Shown here in pieces: positions 18,298 through 26,603 of a stretch of DNA of 26,603 nucleotides. How positions within the stretch are numbered: the stretch's first letter is position 1; the number at the start of each line of letters is the position of its first letter. This DNA is from Paramacrobiotus richtersi (Eukaryota; Tardigrada; Eutardigrada; Parachela; Macrobiotidae). The position numbers and the translations under genes were made by a program. Location: the NCBI GenBank assembly GCA_034698045.1, contig JAQGAU010000532.1, positions 1 through 26,603 on the forward strand, read 5' to 3'. The notes beneath the pieces are model-generated. The model saw only the letters and a program-made list of their open reading frames with translations, made no database searches and had not been told where the DNA came from.

Positions 18298-20451
18298 ATG
18301 GTTGGTTGGAATTACCTGTACCGAACTGGAACGGCAGTGTTCTTGATACACATTTTTGCTGGTAAGCATGCGTACAACCTCTGCTGCTGTTAGCTGTCAA
18401 TCACGTGTTTGTATATCGTTATGCCACATAATTAGAACAAACTTACCATGGTTAGAATTTATCAGTTTCCGGTGCACCAGAACAAGCGCGGCTTACAGTA
18501 GATTTACCAGCGGTATCGATGCGCAGCTTTCCAGAATAGTTTTTAGGAGTCAACAATATGTATTTTACTACAACACAATAATTGTAGGCTTCATCTAGGC
18601 AGTAGCCGGGATATCGTGTGCACTGCGTACACAAACGAATTAGAGGGTATTGCACAGATAGATCCGTTACTCGTTTTCAAAGCTAGAGTAGGGAGCCGTT
18701 GATCGTTTACACCAGAGGAAACGTTTTTTTGCCGTACCGGTAAATTCACCGGGTTCCCCCTTTTAATGGAAATGCGATGCTTTGCGGGTTTTGCGGAATA
18801 CTGGCGTCAGCAAGTTTAAGCACAGGCGCAGCCGTCAAGATTACGTCTCTTGTCGATGAGTCCTAATATATGGTGATATGTTCATAAAGCCACCCAAATA
18901 TTACTGAACAGCCTTCTGGGAAAACAAACGTGTTCACCTGATTAGGGATTTAAAACATTTGAGCGAATATCCGGCAGTCGTACTGACTCGTACAACTATA
19001 GTTAAAAGCCGATAATTAATTCACAATATTCACAGGGATATTCACAGGGTACCTAGTTGTCGGAAACTGCGTTAAAACGCTTTGACTATAGCACCATGTC
19101 GATCCCCAAGAGGTAACCGCAGGAGGAGCGCAAGTTTGAAGTAGAATGCTTACAACTAAAATTTCTTAAACGGTGTATTTGTATAGTACCTTCTTGAAAG
19201 CCGTGTAATATTTTCTAGGAGCTGCTGCAACATCCCGCATGGAGACCTATGTCGGCACTGGATATGATATGTTGCGGGGTCACCCGTTTGGCGAGAGCGT
19301 TGCCTCGAGCGGTGTAGACCCAGGCCTGAGTCCGTCACGGCGGATCTTCCAAGCTACGTATGCCACAACCGCCTCAACTTGTCCAGCTGAGCACACTTGT
19401 GTCCTCCAGGATGGCTCAGCCGAAGTCCACACGTCTGCCATCTACTTTGATATGATCGATTACCAAATGGGTCTGAACAAGTCATGGGGAAGCGGCATGG
19501 AGGTTGACCTTACCGCCAGCAACATAAGTATAGCCAACTATTTGCCCCAGTTTGGCGGAAGCTTGAGTAATGATTACGAGAATATGAAAGGCAAAATCGA
19601 AAGGGAATATAAGATTTTTATCGACAACTCCACTACGAGAACCTATGCGGAAGCTGCGCTGAATTTTCGCTCGAAAGGTGTCTATACAGCAGAGTTTCTA
19701 GCTCATCTCTGTGAACTGCCGACAAAGTATTCCGAGAGGCCGTATCGTTCGTTTTTGCGTACCTGGGGTACACACGTAATCACCCGTACGAGACTCGGAG
19801 CTCGACAACTGGCGCGTCACATTTATACCGGTCAAAATGTAACGGACTTCTTATCAAAGACTCAAAAAGAGTGTGTTTCCTCCAGTGGAAGCTTCTTAAG
19901 ATTTTTCAGCGGCAACGTCGACAGAGCTTCTTCGTCGGTACTGATTTCCGAAATTCGGAAAGAAGTCAGAGAGGAGGACGTGCGGAGGGTGTCAAGCGGT
20001 AGCCAACAGAACCCGATCCCGATCACAATGGAACTGCTGCCCATGGATTTCTTCATCAGTGAACGCTTTATTCGGTCCGTAATGGAGGAGCTGTCCCATT
20101 TGAAATGCGGTCGACTGAACGATACGGATACTTTGTGTCTTATCCGTGCGAATATGAATCAAGCTTTGAAAGACTATCCCGAGCTGGAAGGAGCCGTCGA
20201 GCCCCATCCCATCTGGCGGAATTTTACCCTGCCTCCACCTCCGGTGGTAAACTACTGGCCACAAGGAACGTACAGCATGCTGGAGCCCAGTGTGGGTTGT
20301 CCTGGTCCATCAAACCAATGGGCGACAGGATGGCGGTCAAGTGGTATGGATGGAGACGGATATGCCTCAACCGGATTCAGTTTGGTGGCTGAAGTTTCCG
20401 TTAACAGCTACATGAGAATGAACTTTTGCTCCAAAACCGGAGCGTTTATTG
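18298..20451 (+). CDS. MACPF protein copy 2, lacking its terminal ApeC exon
   Basis: Exon 1 (18298-18361) encodes the signal peptide (YLYRTGTAVFLIHIFAG) and exon 2 (19219-20451) the MACPF domain plus the first third of the ApeC domain (WPQGTYSMLEPSVGCPGPSN). By hand alignment the exon 2 protein is roughly 90% identical to copy 1, with one codon fewer (RSVMEE against RPAVVEE) and no stop or frameshift. The signature WGTHVITRTRLG is intact. The exon ends at a good donor (ATTG-GTAAGAC), but no partner ApeC exon is seen in the remaining 6 kb on the plus strand; 55 bp later a GC-rich element begins. Read-through would add KTLARFITCIAADCS and stop at 20501. So this is either a truncated gene, a soluble MACPF-only product, or an assembly break. 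The intact frame suggests that the loss is recent or the shortened form is used. Confidence 0.85.
18545..19190. other. Extra sequence in intron 1 of MACPF copy 2
   Basis: Intron 1 is 857 bp here against 221 bp in copy 1. Similarity holds from the donor to about 18540 (CAGCTTTCCAGAA) and resumes near the acceptor (TTGAAAG). The intervening stretch has no match in copy 1, no coding sequence and no clear terminal repeats, apart from a small tandem ATATTCACAGGG duplication near 19028-19052. It may be an old insertion here or a deletion in copy 1. Confidence 0.55.
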
Positions 20452-20506
20452 GTAAGACACTGGCACGATTCATTACTTGCATAGCGGCAGACTGCAGTTA
20501 AGAGGC

Positions 20507-21046
20507 TAGAGATGGCAACGGTGTTACCGGTGCGTGTCGGTGCGGTGCGCGGTTCCGACCGTTCCGACCGGTTCCGCTCAGACACCGGTGCCTCCGGTGC
20601 GGTGTGGGCGCATTACCGGTGCACCGCGGTGCACCGTCGGTGCACCGAAAAAACTGCGACTACCAAAATAATGAAACAGAATTCACTAATTTTATGTTTC
20701 TGCTTCTGGCAAATCAATGGAATACCGAGATTTTAGAAACATCGAATCACGAACACTGGTTACTCTTCAACAATTGCGTATATTGGTCATAGAATCACAA
20801 ACTTTTCTGAGTTCACGCTCTAAAAATACTCGTGGAAACTGTCTAACTATGCTACAAATGGGAGTACCGAAGCGGTCGCCATAAACCGAATGCACCGACG
20901 GTGCACCGCGGTTTATACGGTTCGGTGCGCTCTGGGAACCGGTGCGAACGGTGCGGTGCAGTATTTCGAACCGTTACCACACCGCACCGAACCGCACCGG
21001 CTAAACCGCGGTGCACCGTCGGTGCGGTGCGACTTTGCCATCTCTA
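20507..21046. mobile_element. 540 bp element with GC-rich terminal inverted repeats
   Basis: The left end TAGAGATGGCAACGG and the right end (reverse complement TAGAGATGGCAAAGT) form terminal inverted repeats. They run on into long GC-rich subterminal zones made of GGTGCACCG and CGGTGCGGTGCG modules (20525-20645 and 20890-21035), many of them palindromic. The middle (20650-20880) is AT-rich and non-coding. TAGAGATGG-type ends resemble hAT elements, but the flanks (TAAGAGGC left, AGCATGAC right) do not match as an 8 bp duplication. It sits exactly where two convergent genes lose their 3' ends. Confidence 0.7.
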
Positions 21047-21336
21047 AGCATGACCACAATTTATTCAGCTCTGTAGGCATTATATTCAAGTATTTGCCCA
21101 CACCTGTACACACTCGTACACATGTCTGCCCAACTAAATAAGAAGATACCCTGTAAATAGTCTATGGTACAGTTTTCTATATTTGGATTCCAACGGTAGT
21201 CCCCAGTTTCTAAATGTAACGGTTACCTAAGGGTCCTTGCCTTTATAGGAAGGCGGTGCGATATGCAATACCAGGGTAGCTCAAATTTAGATTTACTACA
21301 TGATCATATTGGGGGTATATATTACGTTGCTCACAA

Positions 21337-21411
21337 TAACTGGTCCCTGTTTTGCACCAGCCATCCGGTCTTTAGATTTACGTTATGAGTGTGCAATACA
21401 GGGACCAGTTA
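21337..21411. ncRNA. 75-nt hairpin, pre-miRNA-like inverted repeat
   Basis: TAACTGGTCCCTGTTTTGCAC (21337-21357, 21 nt split here as TAACTGGTCCCTGT plus TTTGCAC) pairs with 21391-21411 at 20 of 21 positions, leaving a 33-base loop. Arm length and overall size fit a microRNA precursor, though near-perfect arms also fit a tiny MITE. It lies in what would be intron 1 of the truncated Cys-rich gene copy A. Confidence 0.35.
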
Positions 21412-21466
21412 CCCTAACCAAAGGTAAGCATTTTGCGACTACATGATATCGAAGATGAAATGTTAC

Positions 21467-21729
21467 CTGCAAGCATGACGGAAGACACTTTCCGTGATGA
21501 CATCGGAAATTTTGACACCGGGTCTGCCGAGCTGCTGCAGTTGTTGTCCTTCCGGCGACATGATAAACGCCAGCATTGGTGCATAGCACGCCATCAAGGC
21601 ATCAGGACGTTGACAGTCCGAGTGATTACTCGGCATTACCATGGGAAAGCCAAGACCATTTGGTCTAGCGTACACGGCGGACAGTAATACGGCCAAATAC
21701 AGGCTCACGTGCATGCTATGAGAAGCCAT
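21467..21729 (-). pseudogene. Secreted Cys-rich family copy A, first exon only
   Basis: This exon matches the first exon of copy B closely: a signal peptide (SMHVSLYLAVLLSAVYA) and a mature start with CQRPDALMACYAPMLAFIM, then SPEGQQLQQLGRPGVKISDV and VFRHAC. It ends in phase 2 at the same AG-GTAACA donor. In copy B the next exon follows 229 bp later; here that position has unrelated sequence and then the 20507-21046 element, so exons 2 and 3 are absent within reach. The frame, signal peptide and TATA promoter are intact. Read-through of the donor would give only a few extra residues and a stop at 21463. It is a truncated gene unless distant exons exist. Confidence 0.75.
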
Positions 21730-21798
21730 GGAAATGCAGGATTGTGGAAACGCTGGCGGAAAGGATAGTATGTGGTTTGAAAGCGAGCCGGTGCAGCA

Positions 21799-21805
21799 TT
21801 TTATA
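21799..21805 (-). promoter_or_regulatory. TATA box of copy A
   Basis: TATAAAA on the minus strand lies 70 bp upstream of the ATG at 21729, followed by GCTGCACCGGCTCGCTTTCA. The latter block recurs in copy B as CACTGCACCGGCTAGCTTTC at the expected transcription start, which supports a shared core promoter. Confidence 0.65.
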
Positions 21806-22929
21806 TCACAGCGTGAACTTGAAAAGGCGACGGAAGTGACGATGGTCAGTCAGATAGGAAACAGTCACGCGAGCGACTTATGGAGTGATTGCTGGTGATG
21901 ATAAATAAAAGCAGCACGTTTGTAGAAAACTGGCATTACGTACCGCAAAATTCTGTGAACCATGGTACGTTATGCAGTAATACCGGACACAGCAATCGAT
22001 ATCGTAAATCTCTCTAGGAAAAGTGCCAAGAAGAATTCTAGAGATATATTTCCGTTTCTACAACTGCATTCTTACCCTACATATTGTAACTGAGGTCGGT
22101 GTGTTGTAGAGTTTATTGCAAACTACATGATACCTTGTTCATTTGGTATGGGTATTTATTAACAACTGGTACAGCCACTAATACTATTAATCATGGCGTC
22201 TTCTCAAAGTCGAAAGCCTAACAGATTCTTAACCTAGGTAACGGCTGACTTCCTGAATGTGGAACGGTCGGCAAGGGTTAAGAGGTGGCCGGAGAACCAG
22301 TTCGCTACCCCGTATCTAGAAAGGAGAAGTTAGTTTTGGTCAGTGCGAAAATGTTTGTTAGCTAATGCAGTCAATGGAAATCAACACTAAAACCCACAAC
22401 ATCCGAGACTGTTCCCGGAACAGCTGCTACGTTAGTAGCGGCGCCCTTTTGGTCAGGATGTACATTACTTTTGAAACTCTTCGTTAATTTGTGCGAACAA
22501 TTGCATATAAGGCACCGCACTACTTGATTTTTCTTAAATCACATTGTTGGTTAAACAATTTCTTGGTTCGTTTTATTCTTGGTTTTGCTTCGTTTTCTTT
22601 GTTAAGAAATCTCGGTTTATGCGTTCGCTTTCTGTTTCTTATTTGAATTTCGCATTCTCTGTGTGCGACTTTGTTGCTTAGCATGTTGGTTTTACCGAGT
22701 TCCGGTTCCGCTCAAATGATCGGGGCCCTATGGCGTACTACGGCCGGCCGGCTTCGCGATAGTAAATAGCTAATTTATCACTGGTGCCTTTCTGACCATT
22801 AAATGTTTGCACGTACAATTGATTTTGCAACTTTTCTCGATCTAGAGCGAATAAAACTAGTTAAGGCACCGCACTGCAAACGAAGGACACTGGACACATT
22901 CCTTTAATTTTTTACTTTAAGACAGTTAT
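21806..22929. other. Spacer; duplicated upstream region and pyrimidine-rich tract
   Basis: 21806-22090 aligns with 24229-24500 upstream of copy B (shared GAACTTGAAAAG, GTAGAAAACT, ACAACTGCATTCT), so the gene family was duplicated with its 5' flank. 22560-22680 is pyrimidine-rich on the plus strand. TAAGGCACCGCACT occurs twice as a direct repeat (about 22509 and 22861). No gene is seen. Confidence 0.6.
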
Positions 22930-22935
22930 TTTATT
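22930..22935 (-). terminator. Polyadenylation signal of copy B
   Basis: AATAAA on the minus strand (TTTATT on plus), about 118 bp beyond the copy B stop codon at 23053. Confidence 0.55.
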
Positions 22936-23052
22936 TGTTGGTTCTGAGACCATTAAATTTTGTTTTTCAATCTCGTGTATATTGTTAAGTTGATACCAAA
23001 ATTTTCTAAACAAACATCCAGAAAAACGTTGTCAACAAATTCCAGCGATCAG

Positions 23053-24146
23053 TTAACAAGCTTGGTAAATAGCATCCGTGCATTCATAGGCTTCCGTTAT
23101 CCGGCCTCCTAATTCCTTGGTCACGGTTTTCTCGTCCGCGGTGCAAGTGCTTTGCACACTTGGCGCGACACATCCTTTGAACTTTTTAGCGAAGCTGAAA
23201 ACCAATATCATTATTGTAAACAGAATACAGATAGACATGCAGGCTAATTGTTTGTCTTTTAGCGCAAAAAATACCGTTTATACACATCCTAGTGAGCGTG
23301 ACAGACAAACGAGTACGATTTCGCACATACCAGCATCCCATGTTCTGTGGGTTTACAGCCTTGAGAAGCTCCGTGAATTGAGCAGTCTCAGAAGTAACGT
23401 TGACAGACGAATAGCTCCGTCTCTGGGATTCCCATATGGCGGGCCCTATAGTTTGTGCGCAACTGGAAACCTGGTTCTGGATCTTTTCGCCACATTGTAA
23501 CAGCGTGTTGATCTTTGAGTAACCGTCCGTTTCGTTACACACTGATAACATCTTGACGTTTGCCCTCGCCATCATTTGTTGGCTGGCCAGCAGTTCTGGT
23601 GGTATTTCCAGACATTTGATCATCCAGTTATCCGTGCAGGATATGAGCGGTTGAGCAAGACTACAAAATTACATTTCTTTACAAAAACAATTATCCTAGC
23701 GTTTTCCTTTGCAGAAAGGCTACCATTGTGGAAATAACGCAGTAATATCATAAAAAGGAAGCAACTGCATTAGAAGGTTAATTTAAAGTACAGTCTGTAC
23801 ATAACGAATCAAGCATCTTAAACATAAATATGCAAAAGTATACCACATGGTCATGAATTATGCTACCTACACAAAAGACAAAATGTTACCTGCACATATG
23901 CCGGAAGACACTTTCCGTGATGACATCGGAAATTCTTACCCCCGGTCTGCCGAGCTGCTGCAGTTGTTGTCCTTCCGGTGACATGATAAAGGCCAGCACC
24001 GGGGCATAGCACGTCATTAGGCTGTCAGGACTACTACATTCTGGGTGATTATTCTGTATTGCCATGGGAAAGCTGTGCGGTTTTCCGTAGACAACCAAAA
24101 GAAATACTGCCAAGTACAGGCTTAGATGCATTGTATGAAACGCCAT
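23053..24146 (-). CDS. Secreted Cys-rich protein, copy B (27 kDa haemolymph glycoprotein-like)
   Basis: The gene has three exons: 24146-23890, 23660-23331 and 23194-23053. All junctions are GT-AG and in phase, and the product is 242 aa. Residues 1 to about 21 are a signal peptide (MHLSLYLAVFLLVVYG). The mature protein has about 14 cysteines. The central pattern, HMC-(n)-SCTDNWMIKCLE-(n)-VCNETDGYSKINTLLQC-(n)-SSCAQT, closely follows the Cys spacing of the arthropod 27 kDa haemolymph glycoprotein family (DUF1397); nematode T20D4.11-like secreted proteins are an alternative. Exon 3 adds GCVAPSVQSTC and ends AIYQAC. An NVT sequon is present in exon 2. It probably acts as an extracellular or body-fluid protein; its function is unknown. 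A TATA box (24221-24228) and an AATAAA (22930-22935) frame a compact gene. Confidence 0.87.
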
Positions 24147-24220
24147 CGAAATGCAGGATTGTGGAAAAACTGACTGAAGGGATAACCGTCGTCTGGTTTG
24201 AAAGCTAGCCGGTGCAGTGG

Positions 24221-24228
24221 TATATATA
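24221..24228 (-). promoter_or_regulatory. TATA box of copy B
   Basis: TATATATA lies 75 bp upstream of the ATG at 24146 and is followed by the conserved TGCACCGGCT block also seen in copy A. Confidence 0.6.
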
Positions 24229-24500
24229 CAATTCAGAGTTTGAACTTGAAAAGCATGTGGAAGTAGCGATGGCTAATTAGATAGCAAAGGGTTACCCAAA
24301 CTACATATTACGGAGCGATTGTTCGTGATGATAAAGAGGCAGAAGGTTCGTAGAAAACTAGCACTATGTACGGCAAAAGTGGCTGAATCATGGTTCGTTG
24401 TGCCGCAATAATCAGCCATCGTTATCGGTAAATCTTTCCAGGGAAAGTTTCACGAGTAATACCAAGATAAACTTCCGTCTTTACAACTGCATTCTCGTCC

Positions 24501-25257
24501 TGCGGTAGTTGGAGTCAGTCGGTCAGGAGCCACGCACTGCATATAGCTATCTAGGATACAAAAACTAAGCGCAATAATTGGCACGGAATGTGGAAGTCAA
24601 GCCTGGCTTGAACTGAATCAGACATATTAATACCGCGACAGACTTCACCAAACCGCTTCGTGATAATCAGTAGTACATGCACTCGGACACCGATATTTCT
24701 TCCCTTTTTTAGAATCGGTTTTCGTCTGAATTTTATGCAATGGCATTCCTGCTACGTACTGCACAACCGCGAAATCATTTTCGTTATTTGTACTGCTGAA
24801 GGCTGATCATACTGTATGTCTAGTGTGCCACTGAAACAAACTGGGAGATAATATTTTCCGCCGTTTCAGTAGAAACTCCGATTCTAATTCACTATCGCTT
24901 CTTGCATTTTTTAAAATATTGCAGAGCACATCGGTTGGAAGACGAAATAATGCAATTAACAAAAAACAGGGCTTGATATGATTCTGTACATGCTAGACTT
25001 CGTTAATAAGGACATGATTCGTTGTTATTAGACTGCAAGGTTGTGACGCATGGTCTGAACTGTATTATCATCCGAGTAACTGCGTTTTAGCCGAGAAGTA
25101 TCGCAAAATGTAGCGCTGTACATACCGCGTAGCAGAACAGTACAGACAAATACACCACCTGGACCTGGTATACAATAATATCACTAACGTTAACGGTTGT
25201 AATTTTAAAAGAAACCGAAATCAAAACATTGTCCTGCAGGACCATTTACAACTGCTC
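24501..25257. other. Spacer between copies B and C
   Basis: AT-rich sequence without exons or clear repeats. No minus-strand AATAAA for copy C was recognised here, so its 3' end is undefined. Confidence 0.5.
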
Positions 25258-26603
25258 TTAAACCATTTTGAGCAAGAAACTCGGATCAAAGTCATCGTCA
25301 TCTCTGGTTGCATTTGCAGCTTCACTGCAGGTTTGGTAAATTATGGTATCGTTGCATGCGAAGGCTGTCAGTATTCTGTTTTCAAACTTTTCCATCTCGA
25401 CGGTCTCTTCCGCTGTGCAGCTGCTCCGGATACTTGGTGCGATGCAGTTCTTGAACTCTCCAATAGCACTACAAAATGAAAAGTATAATCATGCAGATTA
25501 TTAGACTACGATTTGCAGTGTTTATCGGAAACGCATTAAGAGCCTGTAGACTACCGCGTACACTATACCTGCAACACCACGGAAACTGATGTGCCAAAAT
25601 ATTCATTTCAGCAATATTAATGTACGAAAAAAAGGGCTGATTTCACTTACCGACACATATGTTCCTGCATATCTTCGATCTTGTAAAAACCTGCCGCGTG
25701 GCCCCTGTCGCCCGCATCAAGTATGGAGCGGTATCGTTGTTGTTCGGGAATGCCGTCTTCCACACATTCTGCGCAGGTTTGAATAGACCGCGTCGTCTTC
25801 TCAATGCAACTGGCCAACCTGACGAGCTTTGAATATCTATCGGTTTCGTCGCAAATTTCAAAAACCTTTGCCGTTCCTCTGGACAAAACGTCGAGTTGAG
25901 CTTGTGCTGTTGGTGGTGCACATTTTTTCAACCATTCCACATGGCATGTTGTGATGTTCTCCCCCATACTGCAATTAGCAGCACGAAATTAAAAAATTGA
26001 TCCATACATACAGCAGAAAACGCTTCTTTTCGCGTGGACGTATCCTAGAATACCAATCAAACTAGTACTGGTAGGTACAACAAGTGCATAAATTCGTATT
26101 TGCGTATGGATATCGTAATCATCACAATGGATTACATCAGCTGCCTTTCATCTTTTTATCGTGTATTCTTTATATACTAGACATCTTATGTCCACTGATT
26201 TGTTAGTTAATGTACGTATCTAATTATAAGTTCAAACGATAGCTAATGAAATTTAATATCATTTCGAGCCCCGTTATTTATCTGATGCGTTTTTAAGTCT
26301 TAGCCAGGAGTGTGGAAAACGTTATGGAATCAACCAACAGTCATAAGTCACCCTGGTCCACATGCAGACGTTTTACTTAATTAATTAACCGAACGCAGAA
26401 GTCCAATTGTACATACGGATAGCGCTTGTACCTTTTTCACACGGACAGCGTCTGTTCTCTGGGTAGACTGTAGAAACCGCGTGCGCGGATAAACTTTTGG
26501 TATGCCTACTACTGTACAGTATAAAATAAAATATTAAAATCGTTACCTGCAAAGCCAGTCATAACGGCTTTCCGTCCTTGGGTGGCTGAAATTGCCGGCG
26601 TAA
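25258..26603 (-). CDS. Secreted Cys-rich protein, copy C, 5' end outside the window
   Basis: Three exons are visible: the 3' part of exon 1 (26603-26547, ending RYDWLC before AG-GTAACG), exon 2 (25968-25651) and exon 3 (25468-25258). Phases are identical to copy B. Exon 2 carries ENITTCHVEWLKKCAPP, VFEICDETDRYSKLVRLASC and QTCAEC, aligning cysteine for cysteine with copy B except around the insertion near its end. Exon 3 has FKNCIAPSIRSSCTAEE, as in copy B, but continues past the shared (I)YQ(A/T)C end with an acidic tail (ATRDDDDFDP). The protein sequence has diverged much more from copy B than copy B has from copy A in exon 1. The signal peptide should lie just beyond 26603. Same family and likely extracellular role as copy B; function unknown. 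Confidence 0.85.
25969..26546 (-). other. Intron 1 of copy C, 578 bp
   Basis: It runs from a GTAACG donor to an AATTGCAG acceptor and is AT-rich, with no coding or repeat structure seen. It is longer than the copy B intron 1 (229 bp), and the donor hexamer is nearly the same (GTAACA in A and B). Confidence 0.7.

Larger units (their letters stand above)
17345..20475 (+). repeat. Segmental duplication, unit 2 (MACPF copy 2 and upstream)
   Basis: This is the counterpart of 9395-11900; the start codons are 7968 bp apart. Shared landmarks include TTTCCATCATGG, GGCACTGC, the GATA/ETS promoter block, GTGTTC-(n)-ACATTTTTG exon 1 and the whole MACPF exon. Intron 1 is about 640 bp longer here than in unit 1. 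Confidence 0.8.

Noticed and set aside
20512-21141. Several ORFs rich in RCTAV/GAPSV within the GC-rich element
   Set aside because: They are translations of the GGTGCACCG subterminal repeats of the mobile element.

Overview
The window is nuclear DNA of an invertebrate animal. It has GT-AG introns, isolated genes in long AT-rich spacers, MITE-like elements, TATA boxes and AATAAA signals, and no bacterial operon structure. The phylum cannot be fixed from the sequence. The secreted Cys-rich family resembles arthropod 27 kDa haemolymph glycoproteins, which leans towards an ecdysozoan such as a tardigrade or arthropod, but with low confidence. No tRNA, rRNA or CRISPR array was found.

Layout. Positions 1-2500 are repeat-rich: two inverted arrays of a GGGGGACATTATTGCC-type minisatellite around a 1 kb core, then a foldback element. 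Positions 2700-4560 hold coding-like debris, including a clear minus-strand pseudogene of the VPS4/meiotic-clade AAA ATPase. Positions 4560-9300 are mostly spacer. They contain a small secreted-peptide ORF, a 285 bp hAT-type MITE with an 8 bp target duplication, and an unidentified minus-strand multi-exon block (7105-8026). Positions 10330-13335 hold a complete three-exon MACPF-ApeC (apextrin-like) gene. Positions 15328-16365 hold a two-exon gene for a secreted, Tyr/Glu/Arg-rich protein ending in an ISG12/IFI6-27-like hydrophobic module. Positions 18298-20451 hold a second MACPF gene, a tandem duplicate whose last (ApeC) exon is missing. Positions 21467-26603 hold three minus-strand copies of a secreted Cys-rich protein family: one reduced to its first exon, one complete, and one running off the window.

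The MACPF duplicate on the plus strand and the first Cys-rich copy on the minus strand face each other, and both lack their 3' exons. A 540 bp element with GC-rich terminal inverted repeats and no target duplication lies between them. This looks like a rearrangement or deletion scar, or an assembly join. Taken together the window reads as a small, fast-evolving innate-immunity-like cluster: a pore-forming/lectin-like effector, an interferon-inducible-like membrane module, and secreted haemolymph-type proteins. That reading is inference; no experimental evidence is available here.
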